Positions 14,654 to 23,211 of a DNA stretch of 25,897 bases are shown piece after piece. Position numbers and translations under genes: made by a program. The stretch covers positions 1 through 25,897 of the forward strand of contig CALLQM010000223.1 of the NCBI GenBank assembly GCA_938014855.1, given 5' to 3'. Within the stretch, counting starts at the first letter, position 1. Every line of letters begins with the position of its first letter. This stretch comes from an uncultured Clostridia bacterium. GTDB taxonomy: Bacteria > Bacillota > Clostridia > Oscillospirales > Ruminococcaceae. The notes beneath the pieces were generated by a model. The model was not told the DNA's origin. It saw only the letters and a program-made list of their open reading frames with translations, and did not search any database.

Positions 14654-16459
14654 GTGTGGATGAGTGTAGAAGAAAAACCAAAAAAGCAGCTTCACAATCT
14701 TAAAAATTATTTATGCACCCGCAAGTTCCTATCAGCTTTTCATTGGAACAGTTTGTGGATTGTAATGGCAGCAACAATATTGGCAATTACTTTGGCAGCG
14801 GTTATCATTATTACGCAAATTATTTATGATTATGCAGATAATGTGGTAAACAAGTATATTGAAAAAAATAATGCTGAGTTTACAAATAAAGTTGTTTACT
14901 CAATTAACAACTATATACAAGAAATGATATCGGTTGCAGATGACATCGAGAAGTTGCTAAATCAATCTTCTGCGGAGGAGTTAAATCATAGATTATATAT
15001 ACTTTTGCGCGATGACGTGGAGACAATAGCCGTTTTTGATGAAAATAATAATCCGATCATATCAACAAGTCACCTTGGGATACGTAAGGATATTGCAGTC
15101 ACTCGACAAAGTTGGTTTACCCAAGCCAGTGTTGGCGATGGATATTTGCTTTCTCAGCCTCATGTTCAGCGTTTATACAGAGGCCGCTACCCCTGGGTTA
15201 TAACGCTGACACGCAGCGTTTCATGGCAGGAGAATGGCAATGTCCGTACTGGAATTATTATGGTTGACATGAACTTTAACCGAATACGCGATTTGTGCGC
15301 ACGTGATGTGGAAAAAGATGGATACCTTTACTTAATTGATGAACAAGGAGACATCGTATACCATCCCAAACAACAAATGATTTATGCTGGAATTCTACCT
15401 GCAGAAGTATCAGAAATTCGTACAGATAATAAAGGACATGACGTGGTTGAGCAGGATGGTGGAAGAATATCGGTATGCACACAAGCACTAGAAGGCGTTC
15501 CTTGGCGTGTGTGTGGAATTGCTTTTATGAATGGATTAGCTACATATGATGCTGGATTAAGTGTATTTATCCTTACCGCAATTATTATTCTATCTATAGT
15601 AGTCTTGATTAGCAGTTTACTGATTGCTCACCTGCTTATAAGACCATTCCACAAACTGGCTGTGCTTATGGAACAAGTTTCAGATAAAGAAGAAACCGTA
15701 CTTGCACGTGAGACAGGTATTTATGAGGCGGGACAACTTGGAGCGGCATTTAACCGTATGACCGTGCGTATTCAAAGGCTTATGACACAAATATGTGAAG
15801 AACAAAAACAATTGCATAAAAGCGAACTCAAAGCTCTAAATGCTCAAATTAATCCTCATTTTTTGTATAATACGTTAGATTCCGTTGTATGGCTTGCGGA
15901 AAGTGGAGATGAGCAAGGTGTAGTTCAAATGGTGATGGCACTGTCAAAGTACTTTCGCTTGTCGCTTTCTGGCGCGAAAGATTTTATAACGGTACAGGAT
16001 GAGTTAAACCAGGTAGAAAATTATCTGATTATTCAAAAAATGCGTTTTGGGGATGCGTTTACTTATGAAATAGAGTGTGAAGAGAATATAAAAGAATATA
16101 AGATACCTAAAATATTACTTCAACCTATTGTAGAAAATGCGATTGTACATGGTGTTGGGATTATGGAAGAAGATGGCCGTATTAAAATTTCAGCCAAAAG
16201 TCATGACGGTGAATTAGAAATGTGCGTAGAAGATAACGGCTGTGGAATGAAGGAGGAAGTGGTCAATAGAATTTTGAAAAATAACCCTGCTTCGAAATCT
16301 GGTATCGGATTAAAAAATGTGCATCAGCGTATCCAATTAACCTGTGGACAGGAATATGGACTAAAGGTGGAAAGCGAACTGGATGAGGGTACAAGAGTGT
16401 ATATGCGCTTGCCGCTGAACGTAGCTCAAACAATAGATAAGGAGAAAGAACAGAAATGA
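14654..16459 (+). CDS. YesM/LytS-type sensor histidine kinase
   Basis: This is a membrane sensor kinase of 601 residues. A cytoplasmic N-terminus precedes transmembrane helix 1 (about 34-58). An extracellular sensor region (about 60-295) resembles a dCache domain (SWFTQAS, GRYPWVITLTRSV, GIIMVDMNF, YLYLIDEQGDIVYHP). Helix 2 (about 302-328) is followed by a HAMP segment and a His_kinase domain with NPHFLYNTLDS (His402 the phosphoacceptor). The ATPase domain has ENAIVHG, EDNGCGM and SGIGLKNVHQRI. Start choice is GTG 14654, five bases after GGAAAGGG; ATG 14660 is two codons later. Its stop overlaps the start of the next gene, a sugar-binding lipoprotein, and a YesN-type regulator follows. This is the gene set of a three-component sugar-sensing system, in which the lipoprotein presents the ligand to the kinase. 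Confidence 0.92.
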   Translation: MWMSVEEKPKKQLHNLKNYLCTRKFLSAFHWNSLWIVMAATILAITLAAVIIITQIIYDYADNVVNKYIEKNNAEFTNKVVYSINNYIQEMISVADDIEKLLNQSSAEELNHRLYILLRDDVETIAVFDENNNPIISTSHLGIRKDIAVTRQSWFTQASVGDGYLLSQPHVQRLYRGRYPWVITLTRSVSWQENGNVRTGIIMVDMNFNRIRDLCARDVEKDGYLYLIDEQGDIVYHPKQQMIYAGILPAEVSEIRTDNKGHDVVEQDGGRISVCTQALEGVPWRVCGIAFMNGLATYDAGLSVFILTAIIILSIVVLISSLLIAHLLIRPFHKLAVLMEQVSDKEETVLARETGIYEAGQLGAAFNRMTVRIQRLMTQICEEQKQLHKSELKALNAQINPHFLYNTLDSVVWLAESGDEQGVVQMVMALSKYFRLSLSGAKDFITVQDELNQVENYLIIQKMRFGDAFTYEIECEENIKEYKIPKILLQPIVENAIVHGVGIMEEDGRIKISAKSHDGELEMCVEDNGCGMKEEVVNRILKNNPASKSGIGLKNVHQRIQLTCGQEYGLKVESELDEGTRVYMRLPLNVAQTIDKEKEQK

Positions 16460-17409
16460 AACGTTGCTTTGCAATAGGCTTAGTTCTAATGTTTTGCTTT
16501 TCTTTGTTTGGATGCAGCTATAATTTTACACTTCATGATAAAAAACACTATACTGTCGAGCTGATTGTAAAGGGAACATCCGCAGATTTTTGGAAACGTG
16601 TGAATGATGGTGCACAAGCAGCGGCTGCTGTATGTGACGCACAAGTTGAGATGTCTGGACCATTGGTGGAAGAAAATTGTTCAGATCAAGTAACTTACAT
16701 GCAACAGGCCATTGAACGTCAGCCAGATGCAATTGTGCTGGCAGCAACAGATTATTTTTTGATGGCACAACCGGTACAAAATGCAATTGATGCAGGAATT
16801 CCAGTTATCATGGTGGATTCAGATGTAGCAAGCGACCGTACCGTTTCATATGTGGGAACTGATAATGAGGAACTTGGAAGACGGCTTGCGCATCAAGTGA
16901 GTGACAATGTAAAAGATGGTGGGAAAATCGGTCTTGTAAGCTTTGTTCAAAAAAGCTATCCGGCAGTACAGCGGGAAGTTGGTTTCCGAACAATTATGGA
17001 AAGCCAGAACTCTTTTGAAATGTTGGATACATTGTATTGCGCATCTGATACTGACCAAGCTTATGAATTGGTTAAGGAACTTTTAAAGCGTGAACCGGAA
17101 ATGGCTGCGGTTGCTGCACTTAACGCTCAATCAGCAGAAGGAACTGCTCGGGCCTTGAGTGAGGCATCAAGTAATATTCCTTTATATACGATAGATTGTA
17201 TGCCAGAGGAAGCTATGTATATGGAAGAGGGTGTTATTAAATCAGCCTTGCTGCAAAATCCCTATCAAATGGGGTATTTTAGCGTAATAACGGCATATAA
17301 GCACCTAAATGGTGAAGAGGTAGAAAGCATTTATACAGATATTTACACCATTACTCCGGACGTACTGTTTGATAATATATATCAGCAGTTAATTTTTCCT
17401 TTTGAATAA
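16456..17409 (+). CDS. Sugar-binding lipoprotein, sensor component (type I periplasmic-binding fold)
   Basis: This is a 317-residue membrane-anchored binding protein. A signal peptide ends in lipobox SLFGC (Cys20). The RbsB-like fold begins YTVELIVKGTSADFWKRVNDGA and continues with PDAIVLAATD, AGIPVIMVDSDVASDRTVSYVGTDN, GKIGLVSFVQ and AALNAQSAEG. The ATGA overlap with the kinase stop (16456-16459) couples their translation. The response regulator follows, not a permease, so this protein probably works as a ligand sensor and not as transport machinery, as known for XylFII with LytS in clostridia. Its opening IVKGTSADFWKRVNDGA resembles IVSKGFQSTYWQAVYKGA of the transporter binding protein at 23212, suggesting a shared ligand. 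The ligand itself cannot be named from sequence. Confidence 0.87.
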   Translation: MKRCFAIGLVLMFCFSLFGCSYNFTLHDKKHYTVELIVKGTSADFWKRVNDGAQAAAAVCDAQVEMSGPLVEENCSDQVTYMQQAIERQPDAIVLAATDYFLMAQPVQNAIDAGIPVIMVDSDVASDRTVSYVGTDNEELGRRLAHQVSDNVKDGGKIGLVSFVQKSYPAVQREVGFRTIMESQNSFEMLDTLYCASDTDQAYELVKELLKREPEMAAVAALNAQSAEGTARALSEASSNIPLYTIDCMPEEAMYMEEGVIKSALLQNPYQMGYFSVITAYKHLNGEEVESIYTDIYTITPDVLFDNIYQQLIFPFE

Positions 17410-17439
17410 ATATAAATTTTAGAATGTCGAAAGGGTTAA

Positions 17440-18705
17440 ATGATGTATAAGTTGATTTTTGCGGATGATGAAAAATTGGTGCGCACTAAAATCAGCCAAA
17501 TGGTTGATTGGGGTAGTGTAGGATTTTCACTTATTGCTTGCTGTGAAAACGGATATGAATTAATGGAAATGGTTGAACGTGAGCTGCCTGACCTTGTAAT
17601 TCTAGATATTAATATGCCTTTTATAAGTGGACTTGAGGCGGCGCGGCAGATACATCGTAGTTATCCACATATACGTTTGATATTTTTAACGGGATATTCA
17701 GAGTTTGATTATGCAAAGCAAGCGATAGAATTAAAAGCACTCAGCTATATTGTAAAACCTGTAGGGGCCCAAGAACTAAAGAGTGTACTAGTAAAGGCTC
17801 GCGATGTTTTGGATGCAGAGCACCAGCGAATTGAAAAGGTGGCGGATTTAGAACTTGCGCTTGTTGAAAATGAAAAGATTTTACTGAAGGATTTGTTTAC
17901 TGATAAAGCACTGGACGACTCTATTTACGATAGAGCAAAAATTTGTGGGCACAAATGGACTCAGGCAACGCAATTTCAAGTTGCCCTTTTATGTGTGGAC
18001 AAAATAGGACGCTCTAAAAAATGGACGGGTGTTAAGGAAGAAGTATTGCGGTATGCTCTATACAACGTATCTTTAGAGTTTATGCGAACAGCCAACCTTG
18101 GAATGGTGAACATATGTGGGCAGAATGTTGTGCTTTTAGGTGTGTCACAAACTGGCGGCAATTTAACGGAAAGAATGCAGCAAACCGTTGAACTGATTTT
18201 ACATACCGTGAAAACACAGCTTGATTTTACAGTAACAGCGGGTATTAGCAATGTATGTAATGGCTGCATCGACATAGCGTCTGCCGCCGCCGATGCAAAA
18301 CGTGCACTCGAATTGCAGGTAAAAGAAGGCGGGAATCGAATGTATACCATGCAGGATTTAGACAGCTGTGCTGGGGTTCATTCTGCAGTGTGGAATGCGG
18401 TTAATTATATCGAAACGAACTACACAGACCCCATGCTTTCGGTAGATTTCATATGTGACTATTTACATGTCAGCCCGAGCTATTTACGCGCTCTGTTTAA
18501 AAAACAAACAGGAAATACGATTATTGGTTACATAACGAAAGCCCGTATGGAGCGTGCTTGTACCTTGCTTAAAGATAAAACACTGAAAAGTTCTACGATT
18601 GGTGAGATGGTCGGATATACAGATTCTCATTACTTCAGTTACTGCTTCAAAAGATATTATGGAGTGACTCCAATGGCAATGCGAGAGAAATTTCGGACTA
18701 GTTAA
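17440..18705 (+). CDS. YesN-type response regulator with AraC DNA-binding domain
   Basis: This is a 421-residue transcription factor and the expected partner of the kinase upstream. The receiver domain (residues 1-120) has the acidic pair Asp9/Asp10, phospho-acceptor Asp56 in VILDINMP, Thr84 in FLTGYSEFDYAKQA and Lys106 in YIVKPV. A middle region (about 130-305) resembles the linker domain of YesN proteins. The C-terminal AraC-type domain has two helix-turn-helices, with LSVDFICDYLHVSPSYLRALFKKQTG near 328-350 and VGYTDSHYFSYCFKRYYGVTP near 390-412. ATG 17440 follows AAAGGG, and ATG 17443 is equally possible. It lies 30 bases after the lipoprotein gene and just before a terminator. The ABC operon beginning at 18976 is the obvious target. 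Confidence 0.93.
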   Translation: MMYKLIFADDEKLVRTKISQMVDWGSVGFSLIACCENGYELMEMVERELPDLVILDINMPFISGLEAARQIHRSYPHIRLIFLTGYSEFDYAKQAIELKALSYIVKPVGAQELKSVLVKARDVLDAEHQRIEKVADLELALVENEKILLKDLFTDKALDDSIYDRAKICGHKWTQATQFQVALLCVDKIGRSKKWTGVKEEVLRYALYNVSLEFMRTANLGMVNICGQNVVLLGVSQTGGNLTERMQQTVELILHTVKTQLDFTVTAGISNVCNGCIDIASAAADAKRALELQVKEGGNRMYTMQDLDSCAGVHSAVWNAVNYIETNYTDPMLSVDFICDYLHVSPSYLRALFKKQTGNTIIGYITKARMERACTLLKDKTLKSSTIGEMVGYTDSHYFSYCFKRYYGVTPMAMREKFRTS

Positions 18706-18725
18706 CAGCTAAATATTTGATAGAA

Positions 18726-18762
18726 AAACAACCATATCCTTGGGAAATGGTTGTTTATTTTT
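18726..18762 (+). terminator. Terminator of the sensor operon
   Basis: The stem AAACAACCAT / ATGGTTGTTT (18726-18735 with 18747-18756) is followed by ATTTTTATTT. It ends the kinase-lipoprotein-regulator unit and isolates it from the ABC operon. Confidence 0.85.
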
Positions 18763-18856
18763 ATTTAAAAATGAAACGTTATACTTTTCGCGTGTTAATA
18801 TTAATAAAATGGATATCTAAATTTTTTATAATATGTATAAAAATCGGGTTTGAAAA

Positions 18857-18882
18857 ACGCTGATAAGTTCGATTATCAACGT
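18857..18882. promoter_or_regulatory. Inverted repeat upstream of the ABC operon promoter
   Basis: ACGCTGATAA (18857-18866) faces TTATCAACGT (18873-18882), matching at 9 of 10 positions around a 6-base spacer. It ends 16 bases before the predicted -35, a usual position for an activator. The YesN-type regulator encoded just upstream is the natural candidate to bind here. Confidence 0.45.
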
Positions 18883-18898
18883 AGATAGCGTGAAATCA

Positions 18899-18928
18899 TT
18901 GAAAGTGCAAAACAATATATGATACAAT
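18899..18928 (+). promoter_or_regulatory. Promoter of the sugar ABC operon
   Basis: TTGAAA (18899-18904) and TACAAT (18923-18928) are spaced 18 bases apart, with a TGA extended -10 (18920-18922). The start near 18935 lies just before the AACGTTTAAC operator. The imperfect elements fit a promoter that needs activation. Confidence 0.55.
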
Positions 18929-18941
18929 TATATTGTAATAT

Positions 18942-18951
18942 AACGTTTAAC
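18942..18951. promoter_or_regulatory. Candidate LacI operator of the ABC operon
   Basis: AACGTTTAAC lies just downstream of the predicted start point and upstream of the ribosome site. The same 10 bases occur at 25635-25644 and 25703-25712, flanking the lacI-type gene region, so this is probably the site of that repressor. A related sequence in the other orientation occurs at 18774-18784 (AAACGTTATAC). Confidence 0.6.
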
Positions 18952-18975
18952 TTTTGGGGGAGGGGAAACGCAACG

Positions 18976-19644
18976 ATGATTGACATTGACACTGACACAA
19001 CGCAGCAAGATAAAATATTAACGCAATATTATGCCATATTAGACCCGAGCAAAAGAAAAGAAGTATTAAAAGCATACATTGATGCTTTTCCCGAAGACAA
19101 ACTGAACACTTTACGTAAAGAATTGTGGACTTTAAGATATACCGACCCAAAAACGAAGACTGATTCAGTGGATTTGTTTTTGTGGCAGTGTGTAAATCTA
19201 CTTTACATTTATAAAACCTCCGGTATGGTTCTTTTTAACAAAAGTGGAACAAAAGAGATTTTGAAACTTCGAACAACAATGGGGTATGAACAAGCACAGA
19301 AGTATGGATCTGAAGGTCAAAAAATATTATATCAAGAGTTCTTAAACGCTACACAGCGCTATTACCAAGTGTGTTCTAGGGATAAACACTACCGCAAAAA
19401 GCTATTTGGTATTGCTGTAATGCGAGGTGATGAGTATCAAAAGAAACTTACACAAGATGCATGGCGGCTGGCTCAAGGGTTGAAAGAAAAATTTAATATA
19501 AACAAAGAAATGGAGCCCTTCTGTAAAGCGGCAAAAGATGCATACTTTAAATTTGAGCCGCAAGCAGAAAAGCTATGGGAAGAGTACATACAAAAAATAA
19601 GTCAAAGCGGTAAGAAAACAAACAAGGAGGGAATGTCAGCGTGA
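18976..19644 (+). CDS. Unknown soluble protein, first gene of the sugar ABC operon
   Basis: I do not recognise this 222-residue protein. It has no signal peptide and no membrane helix. It is rich in Lys, Glu and aromatic residues, and looks largely helical (SKRKEVLKAYIDAFPEDKL, TLRKELWTLRYTD, FLWQCVNLLYIY, ALMRGDEYQK-like stretches). ATG 18976 was chosen because the very G-rich site GGGGGAGGGG lies upstream. The earlier ATG at 18919 overlaps the promoter -10, so it would not be transcribed. The stop overlaps the permease start as GTGA (19641-19644), so the two are translationally coupled. Being first in an importer operon under sugar control, it may be a cytoplasmic accessory of the transporter or act on its substrate. 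That is inference from position only. Confidence 0.75.
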   Translation: MIDIDTDTTQQDKILTQYYAILDPSKRKEVLKAYIDAFPEDKLNTLRKELWTLRYTDPKTKTDSVDLFLWQCVNLLYIYKTSGMVLFNKSGTKEILKLRTTMGYEQAQKYGSEGQKILYQEFLNATQRYYQVCSRDKHYRKKLFGIAVMRGDEYQKKLTQDAWRLAQGLKEKFNINKEMEPFCKAAKDAYFKFEPQAEKLWEEYIQKISQSGKKTNKEGMSA

Positions 19645-20630
19645 ACAAATTGAAACAATCACGGCTGGTAAAAACGATTGGCCTCAATCGTTTGGTACTA
19701 ATGGGTGTAATCTTAGCACTGTATGCAATTTTCGCAGTATTGACCCCCATTTTACGAGGAGGAGCCTCGTTTCTAAAGTTCGAACGAATTTTAAGCGCCT
19801 TGAACTATGCTTATTTTATAGGCTTTCTTGCATTAGGAGTAACCTTTGTGATTGCAACAGGCGGTATTGATTTTTCTATAGGTCCGGTAATGTTTGCGTC
19901 GGCTTTAATTTCAGGATACTGCCTAGTCCAATACAAACTGCCCCTAATTCTATGTTTGCTGTTAAGCGTTTTGGTGGGTGCATTATTTGGATTACTTAAC
20001 GGATATTTCGTTTCATATCGTTTTCTACCGTCGTTTATTACCTCCATGGCTAGCATGCAGATTGCAAAGGGTATTGGTTCCGTTTTTACAAAAACTCAGT
20101 CTGTAACATGGCCTGCATCAGGTGCAGAAAACTCATGGTTTCGCAGACTTGTAAAGTGGGGAAATGTTCCTACGGGACTTATTTTTCTTTTTTTAACTGC
20201 TTTTATATGTGCGATTATTTTAAACAAAACTAGAGCAGGACGCTATATTCTTTGTCTTGGCAGTAACAAAGAAGCTGTTCGCTTGTCCGGCGTAAATACT
20301 AAAAAGTGGGAGATGCTTGCTTACATAATATGTGGTACACTGGCTGGTTTGGCAGCAATTTTCTATGTTGGCGCTTATACCACAGTACAGCCTGGTTTGG
20401 GCGATACCTTTAATAACGAAGCAATTGCAGCTTGTGTTATGGGTGGTACTTCTATGGCTGGTGGTCTGGCTTCTATTTTAGGTACGGTTATCGGTGCTGT
20501 CATTGTTGCATTGATGCAAGAAGGAATCTTAGCAATGGGATTTACGATTTCGTATCAATATGTTCTAACCGGCGTCATCGTGTTGATTGCGGTTACTGCG
20601 GATGCATTTAGCCGCCGCAAGAAAAATTAG
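19641..20630 (+). CDS. Sugar ABC transporter permease 1 (RbsC-like)
   Basis: This is a membrane subunit of a sugar importer (BPD_transp_2 family), with 329 residues and about nine hydrophobic segments. Family landmarks are TGGIDFSIGPVM near residue 74, LPSFITSMASMQIAKG near 130, GRYILCLGSNKEAVRLSGV near 197 and VMGGTSMAGGLASILG near 267. GTG 19641 overlaps the stop of the preceding gene, with AAGGAGG 14 bases upstream. A second, different permease lies after the ATPase at 22153, so the channel is probably a heterodimer, as in the YtfT/YjfF galactofuranose and Lsr autoinducer-2 importers. The substrate is not determined. Confidence 0.9.
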   Translation: MNKLKQSRLVKTIGLNRLVLMGVILALYAIFAVLTPILRGGASFLKFERILSALNYAYFIGFLALGVTFVIATGGIDFSIGPVMFASALISGYCLVQYKLPLILCLLLSVLVGALFGLLNGYFVSYRFLPSFITSMASMQIAKGIGSVFTKTQSVTWPASGAENSWFRRLVKWGNVPTGLIFLFLTAFICAIILNKTRAGRYILCLGSNKEAVRLSGVNTKKWEMLAYIICGTLAGLAAIFYVGAYTTVQPGLGDTFNNEAIAACVMGGTSMAGGLASILGTVIGAVIVALMQEGILAMGFTISYQYVLTGVIVLIAVTADAFSRRKKN

Positions 20631-20643
20631 GGGGGACGGTAAT

Positions 20644-22137
20644 ATGGGTGAAATCATTCTTTCTATGAAAGGAATCGATAAATCGTTTCCTGGTGTTCAT
20701 GCACTGGACAATGTAGATTTGGATATTAGAAAAGGCGAAGTACTTGCTTTAATGGGAGAAAACGGTGCAGGAAAATCCACACTGATGAAGGTTTTAACTG
20801 GAATTTACAAAAAGGACGCCGGCACTATTATATACGAGGGCAAAGAGGTTGAGTACAATAATCCCCGTGATGCACAGGAAGATGGAATTATAATTGTGCA
20901 CCAAGAGCTGAATATGATGGGACACTTAACCGTTGCACAAAACATTTTTATTGGAAGAGAACCCAAAAACGGTCCATTCATTGATGATGCAAAAATGAAT
21001 GCAGAAGCAAAGAAATTATTTCAACAGCTGGATATTGATATCAACCCCAAAGAGACCATGAGCAATCTAACGATAGGAAAGCAGCAGATGTGCGAAATAG
21101 CAAAGGCAATTTCACACAAGGCTAAAATTATTGTTTTTGATGAGCCGAGTGCTGCTCTAACGGATGCAGAAATTGAACAGCTGTTTGTAATTATTCGCGG
21201 ACTGCGAGAAAAACAGCTGGGTATTGTATATATATCACATCGTATGGATGAAATAAAGAAAATAACCGACCGTGTAACCGTTATGAGAGATGGAAGTTAT
21301 GTTGGTACACTCATTACTGAAGAATGTACCAAGGATGACATCATTAACATGATGGTAGGACGTGTCATCTATGAACATCCAAAGACTGAAAGTCGTGTAA
21401 AGCCTGATGCACCGGTAGTGCTTAAGGTGGAACACCTCAATGCGGGACGCATGGTGCGTGATGTCAGCTTTGAGCTGCGAAAAGGAGAGATATTGGGATT
21501 TTCCGGATTAATGGGAGCTGGTCGTACAGAAACTGCACGCGCTCTGTTTGGAGCGGATCCCAAAGATAGTGGAACGATTACCGTGAATGGAAAAGTCGTA
21601 GATATTAAGAACCCTCAGGAAGCTGTTGCGGCAGGTATTGGATATTTATCTGAGGATAGAAAACGTTACGGTATTGTTTTGCAGAAAAGTATTGCTGAAA
21701 ATTGTACTTTATCATGCTTGCCTAAATACTGTAATGGTGTATTTTTGAACATTGAAAAAGAAAACAAGGCTACGCAGGAGTATGTGGAGGCATTAAAAAC
21801 CAAAACACCTAGCATTGAACAGCTTGTAGCAAATTTGTCGGGTGGTAATCAGCAAAAAGTGGTAATTGCTAAATGGCTTATCGGAGATTCAGAAATCCTC
21901 ATTTTTGATGAGCCTACCCGCGGTATTGACGTAGGTGCAAAACAAGAAATTTATGAGCTGATGAACCGCCTTGTAAATGAAGGAAAATCGATCATTATGA
22001 TTTCTTCTGAGATGACAGAAATTCTGCGTATGAGTGACCGCATCATTGTAATGTGTGAAGGCAGAATTACAAGCGAATTAAATATTAAGGAAGCTGCACA
22101 GGAAAAAATAATGCAGTTTGCAACTTTGCGCGATTAG
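20644..22137 (+). CDS. Sugar ABC transporter ATP-binding protein (double ATPase)
   Basis: This is the ATPase of the importer, cytoplasmic, with 497 residues and two domains. Domain 1 has Walker A GENGAGKST (residues 38-46), Q-loop IIVHQELN, signature-region LTIGKQQMCEIAKAI and Walker B IIVFDEPSAAL. Domain 2 has the degenerate P-loop GLMGAGRTETAR, consensus signature LSGGNQQKVVIAKW and Walker B ILIFDEPTRGIDVG. It is close in organisation to RbsA/MglA. ATG 20644 follows GGGGGGA. The longer frame to 20587 overlaps the permease and lacks a ribosome site. It is an independent paralogue of the rbsA at 4153, not a copy of it. Confidence 0.95.
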   Translation: MGEIILSMKGIDKSFPGVHALDNVDLDIRKGEVLALMGENGAGKSTLMKVLTGIYKKDAGTIIYEGKEVEYNNPRDAQEDGIIIVHQELNMMGHLTVAQNIFIGREPKNGPFIDDAKMNAEAKKLFQQLDIDINPKETMSNLTIGKQQMCEIAKAISHKAKIIVFDEPSAALTDAEIEQLFVIIRGLREKQLGIVYISHRMDEIKKITDRVTVMRDGSYVGTLITEECTKDDIINMMVGRVIYEHPKTESRVKPDAPVVLKVEHLNAGRMVRDVSFELRKGEILGFSGLMGAGRTETARALFGADPKDSGTITVNGKVVDIKNPQEAVAAGIGYLSEDRKRYGIVLQKSIAENCTLSCLPKYCNGVFLNIEKENKATQEYVEALKTKTPSIEQLVANLSGGNQQKVVIAKWLIGDSEILIFDEPTRGIDVGAKQEIYELMNRLVNEGKSIIMISSEMTEILRMSDRIIVMCEGRITSELNIKEAAQEKIMQFATLRD

Positions 22138-22152
22138 GGAAGGAGAGTAGGA

Positions 22153-23151
22153 ATGGAAAACAATAAGAAAAGCGTTATAGCAGGAAAGCCATTTAAACTT
22201 AAAGCCAATGCGCAACAGTTGGTTGTTTTAGGAGTCATCATCGTTTTATTTGCATTTTTCAGCATTGCCAGCGAATCTTTCCGCCGCTATACTACATTCG
22301 TTACATTATGTAATTATATGTACTACATTTTACTTATGGCAATAGGTGTTACCTTTCCGTTGATTACGGGCGGCGTAGATTTGTCAATGGGTACTGGGCT
22401 TATCTGTTATTCCATTGTAGGAAGTTATGTTATCAGCCAAAAGGGCATGCCTGTATGGGCAGGTATGTTAGTCACCATTGCATTGTCTCTTATCATTGGT
22501 TTTGCGAATGGTATCATTGTGGCTAAATTGAACCTACCGCCATTCATTACAACGTTATGTACGATGATGATTGCACGTGGTATGGGTTCTATTTTGACAG
22601 GCGGTCTTAGCGGTGTTTGGCCAATGGCAGGCAGTGAGGGCGGTTGGTGCCGCAGTATTTTCAAAATTACAGTGGACAAAAAAATTATTCCAATCGGAAT
22701 GATTTGGATGTTCGTGCTTATCTTCATTATGTCTTTGATACTGCGCAAAACACGTGTTGGCCGCTATATTATTGCTGTTGGCAGTAACCGTGAGGCATTG
22801 AGGCTTTCAGGTGTGAATGTTGTAAAGTGGCATGTAATTGCTTATGTAATCTCTGGCTTATTTGCAGGATTTGCCGCGATTGCTTATGCATGTACATTTA
22901 CAAATATTACTCCAGGCACTGGTGCAGGATTAGAGTTAGATGCCATTGGTAGTGCCATTATCGGTGGTACATCAATGACCGGCGGAAAAGGCTCTATTGT
23001 AGGAACATTTTTAGGTGTGCTGGTTATCTCTTTGTTGAAAACTGGTTTGCCATATATCGGCCTACAGGCCAACTGGCAGCAAATTATAACAGGTTTGGTA
23101 CTAATTGTTGCGGTTACAATTGATATGGCTAAAAACAATAAATCAAAGTAA
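22153..23151 (+). CDS. Sugar ABC transporter permease 2 (RbsC-like)
   Basis: This is the second channel subunit of the importer, with 332 residues. Its motifs are TGGVDLSMGTGL near residue 73, LPPFITTLCTMMIARGMGS near 130, GRYIIAVGSNREALRLSGV near 202 and IIGGTSMTGGKGSIVG near 272. It has a longer cytoplasmic N-terminus (MENNKKSVIAGKPFKLKANAQQ) than permease 1, and its sequence differs clearly. AAGGAGAG precedes ATG 22153, 15 bases after the ATPase stop. Together with the product of 19641 it probably forms a heterodimeric pore. Confidence 0.93.
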   Translation: MENNKKSVIAGKPFKLKANAQQLVVLGVIIVLFAFFSIASESFRRYTTFVTLCNYMYYILLMAIGVTFPLITGGVDLSMGTGLICYSIVGSYVISQKGMPVWAGMLVTIALSLIIGFANGIIVAKLNLPPFITTLCTMMIARGMGSILTGGLSGVWPMAGSEGGWCRSIFKITVDKKIIPIGMIWMFVLIFIMSLILRKTRVGRYIIAVGSNREALRLSGVNVVKWHVIAYVISGLFAGFAAIAYACTFTNITPGTGAGLELDAIGSAIIGGTSMTGGKGSIVGTFLGVLVISLLKTGLPYIGLQANWQQIITGLVLIVAVTIDMAKNNKSK

Positions 23152-23160
23152 GTATCCCAA

Positions 23161-23176
23161 CACCGATGAATCGGTG
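23161..23176 (+). other. Short mRNA hairpin between permease 2 and the binding-protein gene
   Basis: CACCGA-TGAA-TCGGTG forms a compact 6-base-pair stem with a tetraloop, 9 bases after the permease stop and 36 bases before the next start. It has no T tract, so it is more likely an mRNA-stabilising or processing element than a terminator. Such an element could raise binding-protein levels over the membrane subunits. Confidence 0.45.
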
Positions 23177-23211
23177 AAAACATATTATTAATTTTATAGG
23201 AGGAAAACAAA

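Noticed and set aside
18919..18975. Upstream extension of the unknown ABC-operon protein to ATG 18919
   Set aside because: This ATG overlaps the predicted -10 and precedes the transcription start. It has no ribosome site, while ATG 18976 has a G-rich one.
20587..20643. Extended start of the second ATPase inside the permease gene
   Set aside because: It has no ribosome site, and the ATPase family starts at the 20644 ATG, preceded by GGGGGGA.
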